Source of the DNA: Prevotella sp.
GTDB taxonomy: Bacteria; Bacteroidota; Bacteroidia; Bacteroidales; Dysgonomonadaceae
Length of the DNA stretch: 64,000 nt
Assembly: GCA_031271965.1 (NCBI GenBank)
Contig: JAISUS010000017.1
Location: 1-64,000 of the forward strand
Direction: 5' to 3'
Shown here piece by piece: positions 26,402 through 33,885 of this stretch (positions are counted from its first letter, which is position 1; every line of letters begins with the position of its first letter). A program made the position numbers and the translations under genes. Under the pieces are notes generated by a model. The model was not told where the DNA came from. It searched no databases and worked only from the letters and a program-made list of their open reading frames with translations.

Positions 26402-27244
26402 ATGGAGCACGTAAGAAAGCCTGATTGGCTAAAAATAAAACTTGGAGGGAACGACAATTTCTCCCAAACTAAAAATATTGTAGAATCTCACAACCTACAT
26501 ACTATCTGTTCTAGTGGGCGTTGTCCGAATATGGGCGAATGTTGGGGACGCGGAACAGCAACCTTTATGATTGGAGGCGATATATGTACCCGATCGTGTA
26601 AGTTTTGTAATACTAAAACAGGGAAACCTCTGTCCCTTAATCCAAAAGAACCTCAGAATGTAGCAGAGTCAATCAAATTGATGAAATTAAAACACGCAGT
26701 TGTCACATCTGTGGACAGGGACGACCTGCCCGATCAAGGGGCTGCGCACTGGGTAGAGACAATCAATAAAATTAAGTTATTAAATCCAGAGACTACTTTA
26801 GAAGTTCTTATTCCTGATTTCAGAGGTAAAACCGATTTGATAGATATGGTATGTAAAGCCGCGCCGAATGTCATATCACATAATATGGAGACAGTCAAAA
26901 GGCTTACTCCACTAGTCCGTAGTGCGGCCAAATATGACACGAGTCTTTTGGTCTTGAATCGCATTGCCAAGAATGGTTTGAAAGCAAAATCGGGAATGAT
27001 GGTCGGACTAGGCGAAACAATAGAAGAAATACATGAACTAATGGACGATCTATTAGCTGCAAACTGTTCTGTGCTTACTATAGGGCAATACCTCCAGCCA
27101 AGCCGGAAACACTTACCAGTAGCAGCCTACTTGCACCCCGATCAATTTAAAGAACTAAAGGAAACGGCATTGAATAAAGGTTTTGCATATGTAGAAAGCG
27201 GCCCTTTGGTACGCTCGTCTTATCATGCCGAAAACTGCTTATGA
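26402..27244 (+). CDS. lipA: Lipoyl synthase
   Basis: LipA is a radical-SAM enzyme that inserts two sulfurs into protein-bound octanoyl chains. The auxiliary cluster motif C-x4-C-x5-C is present as CSSGRCPNMGEC near residue 37, and the radical-SAM motif C-x3-C-x2-C as CTRSCKFC near residue 61. The C-terminal RSSYHAE provides the conserved Ser ligand. At 280 aa the length is typical. It stands alone here, without lipB or lplA. A dispersed repeat begins 10 bp after the stop. Confidence 0.97.
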   Translation: MEHVRKPDWLKIKLGGNDNFSQTKNIVESHNLHTICSSGRCPNMGECWGRGTATFMIGGDICTRSCKFCNTKTGKPLSLNPKEPQNVAESIKLMKLKHAVVTSVDRDDLPDQGAAHWVETINKIKLLNPETTLEVLIPDFRGKTDLIDMVCKAAPNVISHNMETVKRLTPLVRSAAKYDTSLLVLNRIAKNGLKAKSGMMVGLGETIEEIHELMDDLLAANCSVLTIGQYLQPSRKHLPVAAYLHPDQFKELKETALNKGFAYVESGPLVRSSYHAENCL

Positions 27245-27253
27245 ATAATAAAA

Positions 27254-27459
27254 GAGGGGGCAAAAGATAGAACTTTCGTCATTGCGAACAGAGTGAAGCA
27301 ATCCAGAAAAAAGTGAAAAGCTAAAAGTGAAAAGTGAATTGAAAATCGGCAGAGCCAAAATATTTTTCGTTTTTCATTCTTCATTTTTAATTTTTAAAGT
27401 AGATTGCTTCGGGCTGTCGCCCCTCGCAATGACGTGCAAAAGACCTTTTACCCACCCCG
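27254..27459. repeat. Dispersed palindromic repeat, copy 2 (longer form)
   Basis: The outer arms include CAAAAGATAGAA and AAAAGACCTTTT as in copy 1 (7814-7900). CGTCATTGCGA (27277-27287) pairs with TCGCAATGACG (27424-27434), and AGCAATC with GATTGCT nearer the centre. The roughly 100-bp interior is A/T-rich and itself partly self-complementary. It fills most of the lipA to DUF2461 interval. Confidence 0.75.
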
Positions 27460-27501
27460 TTCTTATTCTCTTTTTTCACAACCTTTTCCATAAACAAATA
27501 C

Positions 27502-28167
27502 TTAATCTTCTAAAAGAATATCATTTAAGAACTGGCTCAACGGATGCATTTGTTTATATATCCCGGTAATATAGGTCGCCAGATTTTTATCCAATAACTG
27601 TTTCCGGGATAAAGGCTTTAGAGTATAGAAATGTTTAAGTTTCATATATTCGGCCGCCGGATGATCTTTATCAAATCCGTTCGGCACACGTTTCAGCATG
27701 TCATCATCCTTATATAGATCGCCAAATTCCTTTTTGAAATTCTTATCATTAACAATAGAACTGAACATCTCAAAATCATTATAAATACCTCTTCTAACTT
27801 TTTTCAATTGGTCTGGCATCAGCATATAATGCCCACAAGATACAAAAGCCTCATCCGGATCGAGGTGGAAATAATAACCGGAAGTTTTATTCAATCCACT
27901 AGGACGAAACACTGCCCCGAAATGTGTTTTATAAGGAGATTTATCTTCCGAAAACCTAACATCCCTGTATATCCGGAAAATACATTTTTTAGGTTCTAAA
28001 TAACCTAACTCTGTGTCAAATGTATTTATCCCCTGTATTATCTGTGCCACCAACTGCTCAAAATTTGCACGTGCTGTTTCGTATCCGGGCTTATTCCCGG
28101 TGAACCATTCTCTATTATTATTTAGTTTTAGTTCTGTAATAAATTTAAGTGTTTCTTCTTTTAACAT
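27502..28167 (-). CDS. DUF2461 family protein
   Basis: The 221-aa product matches DUF2461 (TIGR02453): NNREWFTGNKPGYETAR at the start, CIFRIYRDVRFSEDKSPYKTHFGAVF in the middle and SGYYFHLDPDEAFVSCGHYM after it. The family is widespread and its function is unknown. The open frame starts 13 codons earlier, but MLKEETLKFI at 28167 begins the conserved region. A MITE-like element begins 19 bp upstream of this start, so its promoter may lie within or across the insertion. Confidence 0.9.
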   Translation of the reverse strand: MLKEETLKFITELKLNNNREWFTGNKPGYETARANFEQLVAQIIQGINTFDTELGYLEPKKCIFRIYRDVRFSEDKSPYKTHFGAVFRPSGLNKTSGYYFHLDPDEAFVSCGHYMLMPDQLKKVRRGIYNDFEMFSSIVNDKNFKKEFGDLYKDDDMLKRVPNGFDKDHPAAEYMKLKHFYTLKPLSRKQLLDKNLATYITGIYKQMHPLSQFLNDILLED

Positions 28168-28185
28168 AATAGTTTCCTTGATTAA

Positions 28186-28378
28186 GAGCCTGTTTAAATT
28201 TTTCACAAATATTTTACAATATAGAGCTAGAATACGTTTTTGGTCATAAATTATGTTCCTTTTTGTAAAATTGAAACTTGTCTTTTGCTCAAATAGCCCA
28301 CTATTATCGCAAAATCAAGCTCCAATTTTCCTTAAAAACACCTATAATTTATTTGACCAGCAAAATTTAAACTGGCTC
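28186..28378. mobile_element. MITE-like element, 193 bp, with 17-bp terminal inverted repeats
   Basis: The ends are GAGCCTGTTTAAATTTT and AAAATTTAAACTGGCTC (16 of 17 complementary), and TAA flanks both sides (28183-28185 and 28379-28381) as a likely 3-bp target duplication. The interior has no open frame of note. GAGCCTG ends and a TNA-type duplication recall IS5-family (IS1031-type) elements; that link is from memory. A truncated copy is at 76-116. Confidence 0.7.
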
Positions 28379-28439
28379 TAATAACCTGATAAATTTAACG
28401 GATATTTTTTGAATATACTGTTACAATCTCGACAATTAT

Positions 28440-28476
28440 AAAAAAAGAGCCAACCGTATGGTTGACCCTTTTTTAT
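28440..28476 (-). terminator. Terminator for rpmE2
   Basis: The stem AAAAAGGGTCAACC/GGTTGGCTCTTTTT forms on the minus strand with two G-U pairs, which would be mismatches on the plus strand, and ends in a T-run. This sets the direction. Confidence 0.75.
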
Positions 28477-28507
28477 TTCGTAGTCACGTAATTTCTACAC
28501 TCAATTA

Positions 28508-28768
28508 TTATTTCTTCGGTTGAGTACGTTTTGCATAACGGCTCATAAACTTATCAACACGCCCTGCTGTATCCACAAGTTTTTGTTTACCTGTGTAGAA
28601 AGGATGTGAAGAACTAGTGATTTCAAGTTTTACCAGTGGATAAGTAACGCCATCTATTTCGATAGTCTCCTTAGCGTTGATAGTTGAACGTGAGATAAAC
28701 ACCTCATCATTAGACATATCTTTGAAAGCAACCGGACGATAGTTTTCTGGATGAATACCTTTCTTCAT
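28508..28768 (-). CDS. rpmE2: 50S ribosomal protein L31, type B
   Basis: The 86-aa product begins [20 protein letters not shown] and contains [30 protein letters not shown], the bL31 signature. It has no cysteines, so it is the zinc-independent type B form used under zinc limitation or as the sole copy in Bacteroidetes. It is monocistronic with its own perfect promoter and terminator. Confidence 0.97.
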   Translation of the reverse strand: MKKGIHPENYRPVAFKDMSNDEVFISRSTINAKETIEIDGVTYPLVKLEITSSSHPFYTGKQKLVDTAGRVDKFMSRYAKRTQPKK

Positions 28769-28804
28769 TATAGTAGTTTTTAATTATTTTTCTTTTTCAG
28801 CCGA

Positions 28805-28836
28805 CAAAGATAACCTTTTTATCTTATTAAAGCAAA
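28805..28836 (-). promoter_or_regulatory. Promoter of rpmE2
   Basis: On the minus strand TTTG (28836-28833), a 20-bp spacer and TATCTTTG (28812-28805) form a consensus promoter, 37 bp before the rpmE2 start. Confidence 0.75.
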
Positions 28837-28858
28837 AAATATCCCGAATTTTAACAGC

Positions 28859-30037
28859 TTAATTTCTCAACCATATCAGAGGGTTTCTTATTGGCAGGTT
28901 TCGTTCCACTTCACTCACCGTAGGATTATGATTTAGCTGTTTCCACAAGTCGAAATATAATTTATTATTATATGCAACAGCTCCGAAAACAAGTGAAGGT
29001 TGCGCTACTGGCCAATCATTCCAATACATAACATCTTGCGGATAAGTCCAAGCCGGCTTATCTTTAATAAAAGGATACATAAACTCTATTCCCTTTTTAA
29101 TACTTTTCCCCTTATCTGTACTGAAAGTCCATAAATTATCCTTCTCGGTAGACAATATCTGACAGATAGTAGCCATAGCATCCAGATTAAACAGGGTATA
29201 ACCATAAGGCTTTGTCCTTTCCAGTTCAAGTGGGAAACTTCCATTTTCAGCCATTTGGTCTGGCAATAAGACTTCTTTATAACGTTTACGGCAAAACTCA
29301 AGAACATTTTCATTACCGGTAAGTTTTGCGAATGAAGCCACCTGCATCACCCAGCATGTCCCATGATTGTTCTTGGCATTCATTTCATCTATTCCATTCT
29401 TATGAGTAGTCAGCCACTCTATATAATCCGAAAACCATTTCTTTATGGCTTTTAAAGTCTCAGGATCGGCATATCTGGAATTTTGCATACAGACAATTCC
29501 CTGAGCTACTTCCATCAAATGAACGGTATCAATTATACCTATGCCCCTACCCTGACTTACGCCTTTTATGGCTTGTGCATACAGAAGATTAGGTGTCATC
29601 ATTGTTGTAGTATCTACGAACCATGCATCCAAATGTTTGAAAGCTGCCTGCACATATTTATCATCTCCTGTTGCAACATATGCCGAGGCTAACGATCCTA
29701 TTATTTTACTAAAGCGAATCATCACCTGCCTGTGTGCTATAAAATTTTCGGGATTTGTTTCTCCATCTTTTCTTATATAAGGCCCATTGGGATTTGATGG
29801 GTCAGGCCACCAATAATCCCCTTCGGAATAAAAATCATGCATTCCGCCTGCGCTGCGCTCGCATCTGAAATCTGTGATTGTCTGAGGAGTTTGTTCCAAA
29901 GCCCAAGCTGCATTCTGTTTTATTACGTCATGCAAAACAATGCCTGTACTTTTATTCCAGTCAATATGTGTATTACACGAGACATGTAATACACATAGAC
30001 TAAAAAAAACTATATAATAACCTAAAAACACTTTCAT
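28859..30037 (-). CDS. Alginate_lyase-domain polysaccharide lyase, lipoprotein (PL38-like)
   Basis: The 392-aa product has a lipobox (LHVSC, Cys21), so it is a lipid-anchored, probably surface enzyme. The rest is an alpha/alpha toroid of the Alginate_lyase family (PF05426). Visible motifs are YWWPDPSNPNGPYIRKDGETNP at 76-97 (not counting an exact active-site role), AKNNHGT with Asn223-Asn224-His225, and ELERTKPYGY with Tyr278 and Tyr280, the expected neutraliser and base/acid. Such lyases cut beta-1,4-linked uronate polymers by elimination; PL38 members act on glucuronan or alginate. It is the last PUL gene, 10 bp after the GH2 stop. The start at 30037 is chosen for the signal peptide. Confidence 0.82.
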   Translation of the reverse strand: MKVFLGYYIVFFSLCVLHVSCNTHIDWNKSTGIVLHDVIKQNAAWALEQTPQTITDFRCERSAGGMHDFYSEGDYWWPDPSNPNGPYIRKDGETNPENFIAHRQVMIRFSKIIGSLASAYVATGDDKYVQAAFKHLDAWFVDTTTMMTPNLLYAQAIKGVSQGRGIGIIDTVHLMEVAQGIVCMQNSRYADPETLKAIKKWFSDYIEWLTTHKNGIDEMNAKNNHGTCWVMQVASFAKLTGNENVLEFCRKRYKEVLLPDQMAENGSFPLELERTKPYGYTLFNLDAMATICQILSTEKDNLWTFSTDKGKSIKKGIEFMYPFIKDKPAWTYPQDVMYWNDWPVAQPSLVFGAVAYNNKLYFDLWKQLNHNPTVSEVERNLPIRNPLIWLRN

Positions 30038-30047
30038 CCTAATATCC

Positions 30048-32513
30048 TTACTCGATAGTAACAAAAACGGTTTTCAATCCATCTACTTTTACAGCTACAA
30101 TCGATCTGCCCTTATTCTTTTCCAATTTTATTTTAGCTCTGCCATTGTAAGCTTGTACTTTGCCCGAACCTGTAGATGTACCTTGATTCTTTATCAATTG
30201 TCCGTCACCAACAGCCTCAAAACATATAAAATCTGACGATTCTAAAGACACGACACCATTGGTATCCCTAAGCTCAGCTTCTACCCATACAGTATTATTA
30301 TCTACATCTGAAGTTGTTACTTTTATTTCAGCCGGTTTTCCAAATGGCCTTGTTTCATAGTTGAAAGTTACTTCGTCTTCTACGACGACTTTAGCTTTAC
30401 CTGTACCTTTTGAGCCAATTGCTTTCACTGTATTTTTCCCGCTTTGCAACAAAGTATTCCAGCGCAGTCCGGCCGCTGGAAAATCCTGCGAATTACGTTT
30501 CTTTTTGCCTAAACTTTTTCCATTCAGGAAAAACTCGACTTCATCACAATTGGAATAAACTTTTACAGTCTTTTCCTCGTCGGCTTTACCCCAACGTGTA
30601 GGCCATGTATGCCCATAAATATGGATCATCGGCTTATCTGTCCAATATGACTGAAAGACATAATAAACTTCTTTCAATGCAAGATCGCGGCTTACAACTC
30701 CTTTTTGATTCACAAACGGCACAGGGTTGGCAGGACGCAACGGTGTAGAAAAGTCTTTGAATGGCCAATAAGCTGTTCCTGTAAGCCAGGGCATAGTTTC
30801 CTGTTCTTTCAGGTGCCAGTCTATAATATCTGTTATATATGATTCGCTCCAATCTTGTTTTGCTTTCGATGCTTTAGCAATCTCAACATAAGCTGCATTC
30901 TTGTCAGTGCTATTCTCTATTGCAGAATAATCGTATTCGGCATGACGCATGGCATGGCTGTCTCCACCCCACTCTACATGCAGGAAATGGTTTACTTTCT
31001 CCATTTCCATCTGTGTAAACTCTTTATATTGAGTGTAAAAACCTCTGTACCAGCCTGCCCATATAGAAGGAGAATATACATCTACTATATCTTTGCAAAA
31101 GTCGCAACGACGGATACAAGTCAGACGAGTATTATCCAGTTGATGAGAAAGATTATGCAACTCGCTCATAAATCTGCGAATCTTTTCTTTGTCAAATTCG
31201 GGAAAATCGTTCGGCCAATCGTTTTCATTCCCCAATCCCCAAAGGATAACCGAAGGATGATTGCGATGCTGTACAATCATATTAGTCAGCATTCTGCGAG
31301 CTTGCTTCTTATATATGTCACCCCCAAGTCCACCACGGCACCATGGAATCTCCTCCCATACCAATATTCCCAATTTGTCACATTGCTCAAGAACAATCCG
31401 GGATTGCTGATAATGACCTAAGCGAATGAAATTTACGCCCATATCTTTCATCAACCTCATTTCCTGTACAATCTGCTCTTCGGTCATAGCTGCTCCCACA
31501 CCCGCATGATCTTCGTGACGATGCGTGCCTTTGAGTAACAAACGTTCTCCATTCAGATAGAACGGCCCCTTATCTTTAAACTCAAAATGTCGGAATCCAA
31601 ATACGTCCTTACAGGTCATCGTTCCCGACGAAGAGGATAAAATCAATTCACAAGAATACAAGTTCGGCACTTGAGGCGACCACAGCAAAGGCTTGGCAAT
31701 GTCAATAGATAAAAGCTCCTGTTTATTAAAGTTCGAGATCGATTTATTCTCTTCTTTTACCAATTTACCTTTAGGATCGAATACTTTAATATTTAATGAT
31801 GCTGAACTATCAGTAGATTTATTAGAAAAACTTCCGCTTATTTTAAGACTACCGGACTTCCCTTTTTCATCGACCGTAGCATTTGCATGAATATCAGTAA
31901 ACGCTAATGCCGGAGTATAAACCAGATTCAGATAACGATAAATTCCTCCATAAATGGAAAAATCAGACATATCCGAGGGTATTAGTTCAGTATCCCGTGT
32001 ATTATCGCACCGGATAGACAATGGAATTTTACCGTTGAATCGTTTCGCATCAGCACTCTTAAAAAAATTGTTAACGGCATCTGTTATATCTACCGCCCAT
32101 TCATCATATCCACCGACATGGCTACCCACTTTCTGCGTATATATATAGACATCGGTCTTTTGTCCTGCACCCTCAAATTCAAGTATGGTACGTCCATTCA
32201 GATATGGATTGTTTATCTCCAACATGGTACGATACCAGCCCGGCCCTTCATAGTAATTGACATCCGGATCGACTCCATCTTCCGCATTGAAACAATGAGG
32301 CAAGGATACTTTTGTCCACAAAGGAACAGCTTCGGGAGCATCACTGTTTGCTACCGGCCTTACCGATTCCCATATGCTACCTAAATCCTGACGTAGAAAC
32401 TCCCACTCATCATTCAGCCGTACCTTTTGAGAATAGTTTATCTGTGAAAAAACAGACAAACCAATACTCAAAAAGATACAAATAGAAATTATTTTACAAA
32501 ATAATTTATTCAT
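30048..32513 (-). CDS. Glycoside hydrolase family 2, possible beta-glucuronidase
   Basis: The 821-aa product has a signal peptide ending VFSQ. It has the GH2 layout: sugar-binding jelly roll (about 30-200), immunoglobulin-like domain (205-310), TIM barrel (about 315-610) and C-terminal beta-sandwich domains. The acid/base is Glu430 in WGLGNEND and the nucleophile Glu514 in HVEWGGDS. NQKG at 602-605 supplies the Asn-x-Lys motif that binds the carboxylate in beta-glucuronidases. The motif also occurs in some other GH2s, so specificity is inferred. It lies between the GH88 lipoprotein (25 bp upstream) and the lyase. Confidence 0.88.
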   Translation of the reverse strand: MNKLFCKIISICIFLSIGLSVFSQINYSQKVRLNDEWEFLRQDLGSIWESVRPVANSDAPEAVPLWTKVSLPHCFNAEDGVDPDVNYYEGPGWYRTMLEINNPYLNGRTILEFEGAGQKTDVYIYTQKVGSHVGGYDEWAVDITDAVNNFFKSADAKRFNGKIPLSIRCDNTRDTELIPSDMSDFSIYGGIYRYLNLVYTPALAFTDIHANATVDEKGKSGSLKISGSFSNKSTDSSASLNIKVFDPKGKLVKEENKSISNFNKQELLSIDIAKPLLWSPQVPNLYSCELILSSSSGTMTCKDVFGFRHFEFKDKGPFYLNGERLLLKGTHRHEDHAGVGAAMTEEQIVQEMRLMKDMGVNFIRLGHYQQSRIVLEQCDKLGILVWEEIPWCRGGLGGDIYKKQARRMLTNMIVQHRNHPSVILWGLGNENDWPNDFPEFDKEKIRRFMSELHNLSHQLDNTRLTCIRRCDFCKDIVDVYSPSIWAGWYRGFYTQYKEFTQMEMEKVNHFLHVEWGGDSHAMRHAEYDYSAIENSTDKNAAYVEIAKASKAKQDWSESYITDIIDWHLKEQETMPWLTGTAYWPFKDFSTPLRPANPVPFVNQKGVVSRDLALKEVYYVFQSYWTDKPMIHIYGHTWPTRWGKADEEKTVKVYSNCDEVEFFLNGKSLGKKKRNSQDFPAAGLRWNTLLQSGKNTVKAIGSKGTGKAKVVVEDEVTFNYETRPFGKPAEIKVTTSDVDNNTVWVEAELRDTNGVVSLESSDFICFEAVGDGQLIKNQGTSTGSGKVQAYNGRAKIKLEKNKGRSIVAVKVDGLKTVFVTIE

Positions 32514-32538
32514 TGTCTAAGCTTCAAGATTTATCTTG

Positions 32539-33765
32539 TTAAAACAACTTACCTGTTTGCTCAAGTATTTGTTTTCTCAATAACGCTTCAAGGAAATAAT
32601 AATCAGCATAAGACAAAGGTACATCTACCTCAGAGTTACTAGGCTTAGAACCTACACTGTGCAACAATAAAAATCCCCTGTCTCCTCCTTGTTTCGCAAT
32701 ATAGTTCTTACTCAGATTTTCGAGTATAGTATCAGCCCATTTCTTATATTTCACAGCATTTTCCGTGTCGTATGTACTCAATTCATACAAAGCTGAAGCT
32801 GTAACTGTTGCAGCCGAAACATCACGTGGCTCATTCGGTATTTCCGGTGCATTGTAGTCCCAATACGGGATAAGGTCTTCGGGAAGATTCGCATTTGTAA
32901 ATATAAAATTGGCTACATGTTTTGCCTGTTCCAAGAATTCTGGAAGTTTAGTTTCACGATAACACATTGTATAACCATAAATAGCCCAAGCTTCACCTCT
33001 AGCCCATGTAGATTCATGGGCATAGCCCTGATGCGTATTGCGATGTAATATTTCTCCCGTTATTGTATCGTAATCGATTACGTGATATGTACCATAATCT
33101 TCACGGAAATGATTTTTGATTGTAGTATGGGCATGATTGACTGCGATGTTATAAAAAGTTGAATCTTTGCTTTCCTTGAACGCCCAAAAAAGCAACTCCA
33201 GATTCATCATATTGTCGATAATCACAGGGCATTGCCACTTATCCTTTCCATGATCCCAGGAACGGATGATTTTAGCATTCGGCTTATATCTCGTAATTAG
33301 CGTATAAGCCGATTCCAGCATAATATTTTTATAGGCTTCATCGTTTGTCAGACGATACCCGTTGCCAAAACTGCAATATACTTTGAATCCCATATCGTGG
33401 GTACCTCCATTGGTCTTTTCACGCTCCAAAGGGTCAGTATATTTACGGGCTGCGTCTTCCCATTTCTTATCCTTTGTATACTCATACATGTACCACAACG
33501 AACCCGGAAAGAAACCTGAACACCAGTCGTGGGAAGCAACCAGCCTGAGCTTACCGTCCGGCCCGATAGTACGGGGAGAAACCAGCATCTTTCTTGCCGC
33601 AGTGGTATCCTCAGCCAAGGCTTTATCCACTTCGGTCATAGCATAAGCCAATTGCGATGCCGCAAAATCAAAATCTTTTTTAACTATATCTTCATTATTC
33701 TGCTGATTTTTGCATGAGAAAAATGAAAAAAAAGCCAAACTGCAAATAATTAATGAATGCTTCAT
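32539..33765 (-). CDS. GH88 unsaturated glucuronyl hydrolase, lipoprotein
   Basis: GH88 enzymes hydrate the C4-C5 double bond of the unsaturated uronic acid that lyases leave at the non-reducing end, releasing it as a keto acid. The 408-aa product has a lipobox (FFSC, Cys18) and the alpha6/alpha6 barrel. The two catalytic aspartates are Asp124 in GGTHDMGF and Asp184 in VIIDNMMNLE. STWARGEAWAIYG and VPLSYADYYFLEAL are further family segments. It is about 50% identical by eye, over long stretches, to the GH88 half of the neighbouring fusion. It has a possible promoter of its own 50 bp upstream. Confidence 0.93.
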   Translation of the reverse strand: MKHSLIICSLAFFSFFSCKNQQNNEDIVKKDFDFAASQLAYAMTEVDKALAEDTTAARKMLVSPRTIGPDGKLRLVASHDWCSGFFPGSLWYMYEYTKDKKWEDAARKYTDPLEREKTNGGTHDMGFKVYCSFGNGYRLTNDEAYKNIMLESAYTLITRYKPNAKIIRSWDHGKDKWQCPVIIDNMMNLELLFWAFKESKDSTFYNIAVNHAHTTIKNHFREDYGTYHVIDYDTITGEILHRNTHQGYAHESTWARGEAWAIYGYTMCYRETKLPEFLEQAKHVANFIFTNANLPEDLIPYWDYNAPEIPNEPRDVSAATVTASALYELSTYDTENAVKYKKWADTILENLSKNYIAKQGGDRGFLLLHSVGSKPSNSEVDVPLSYADYYFLEALLRKQILEQTGKLF

Positions 33766-33815
33766 GATAAAATAATGATTTAAGTTTTATATGTATTCTA
33801 TATATATCTGTTTAA

Positions 33816-33823
33816 CAAATCTA
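33816..33823 (-). promoter_or_regulatory. Possible internal PUL promoter (-7 element)
   Basis: CAAATCTA on the plus strand reads TAGATTTG on the minus strand, a match to TAnnTTTG, about 50 bp upstream of the GH88 lipoprotein gene and just past a hairpin. No good -33 box is visible. Confidence 0.35.
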
Positions 33824-33838
33824 CAAATAAATTGGTAA

Positions 33839-33870
33839 AATCGGCCTAACCATCCAATGTTAAGCCGATT
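33839..33870 (-). terminator. Intercistronic hairpin inside the PUL
   Basis: AATCGGCTTAAC and GTTAGGCCGATT pair on the minus strand with one G-U pair, 15 bp after the fusion-enzyme stop, followed by TTTT. It may attenuate or stabilise the transcript. Confidence 0.5.
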
Positions 33871-33885
33871 AAAAACCACTCATCT

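Noticed and set aside
27327-27569. 80-aa open frame across the dispersed repeat after lipA
   Set aside because: It runs through inverted-repeat DNA into the antisense end of the DUF2461 gene and is not a plausible protein.
30855-31421. 188-aa open frame antisense to the GH2 gene
   Set aside because: It covers the GH2 catalytic barrel on the other strand and has no recognisable motif.
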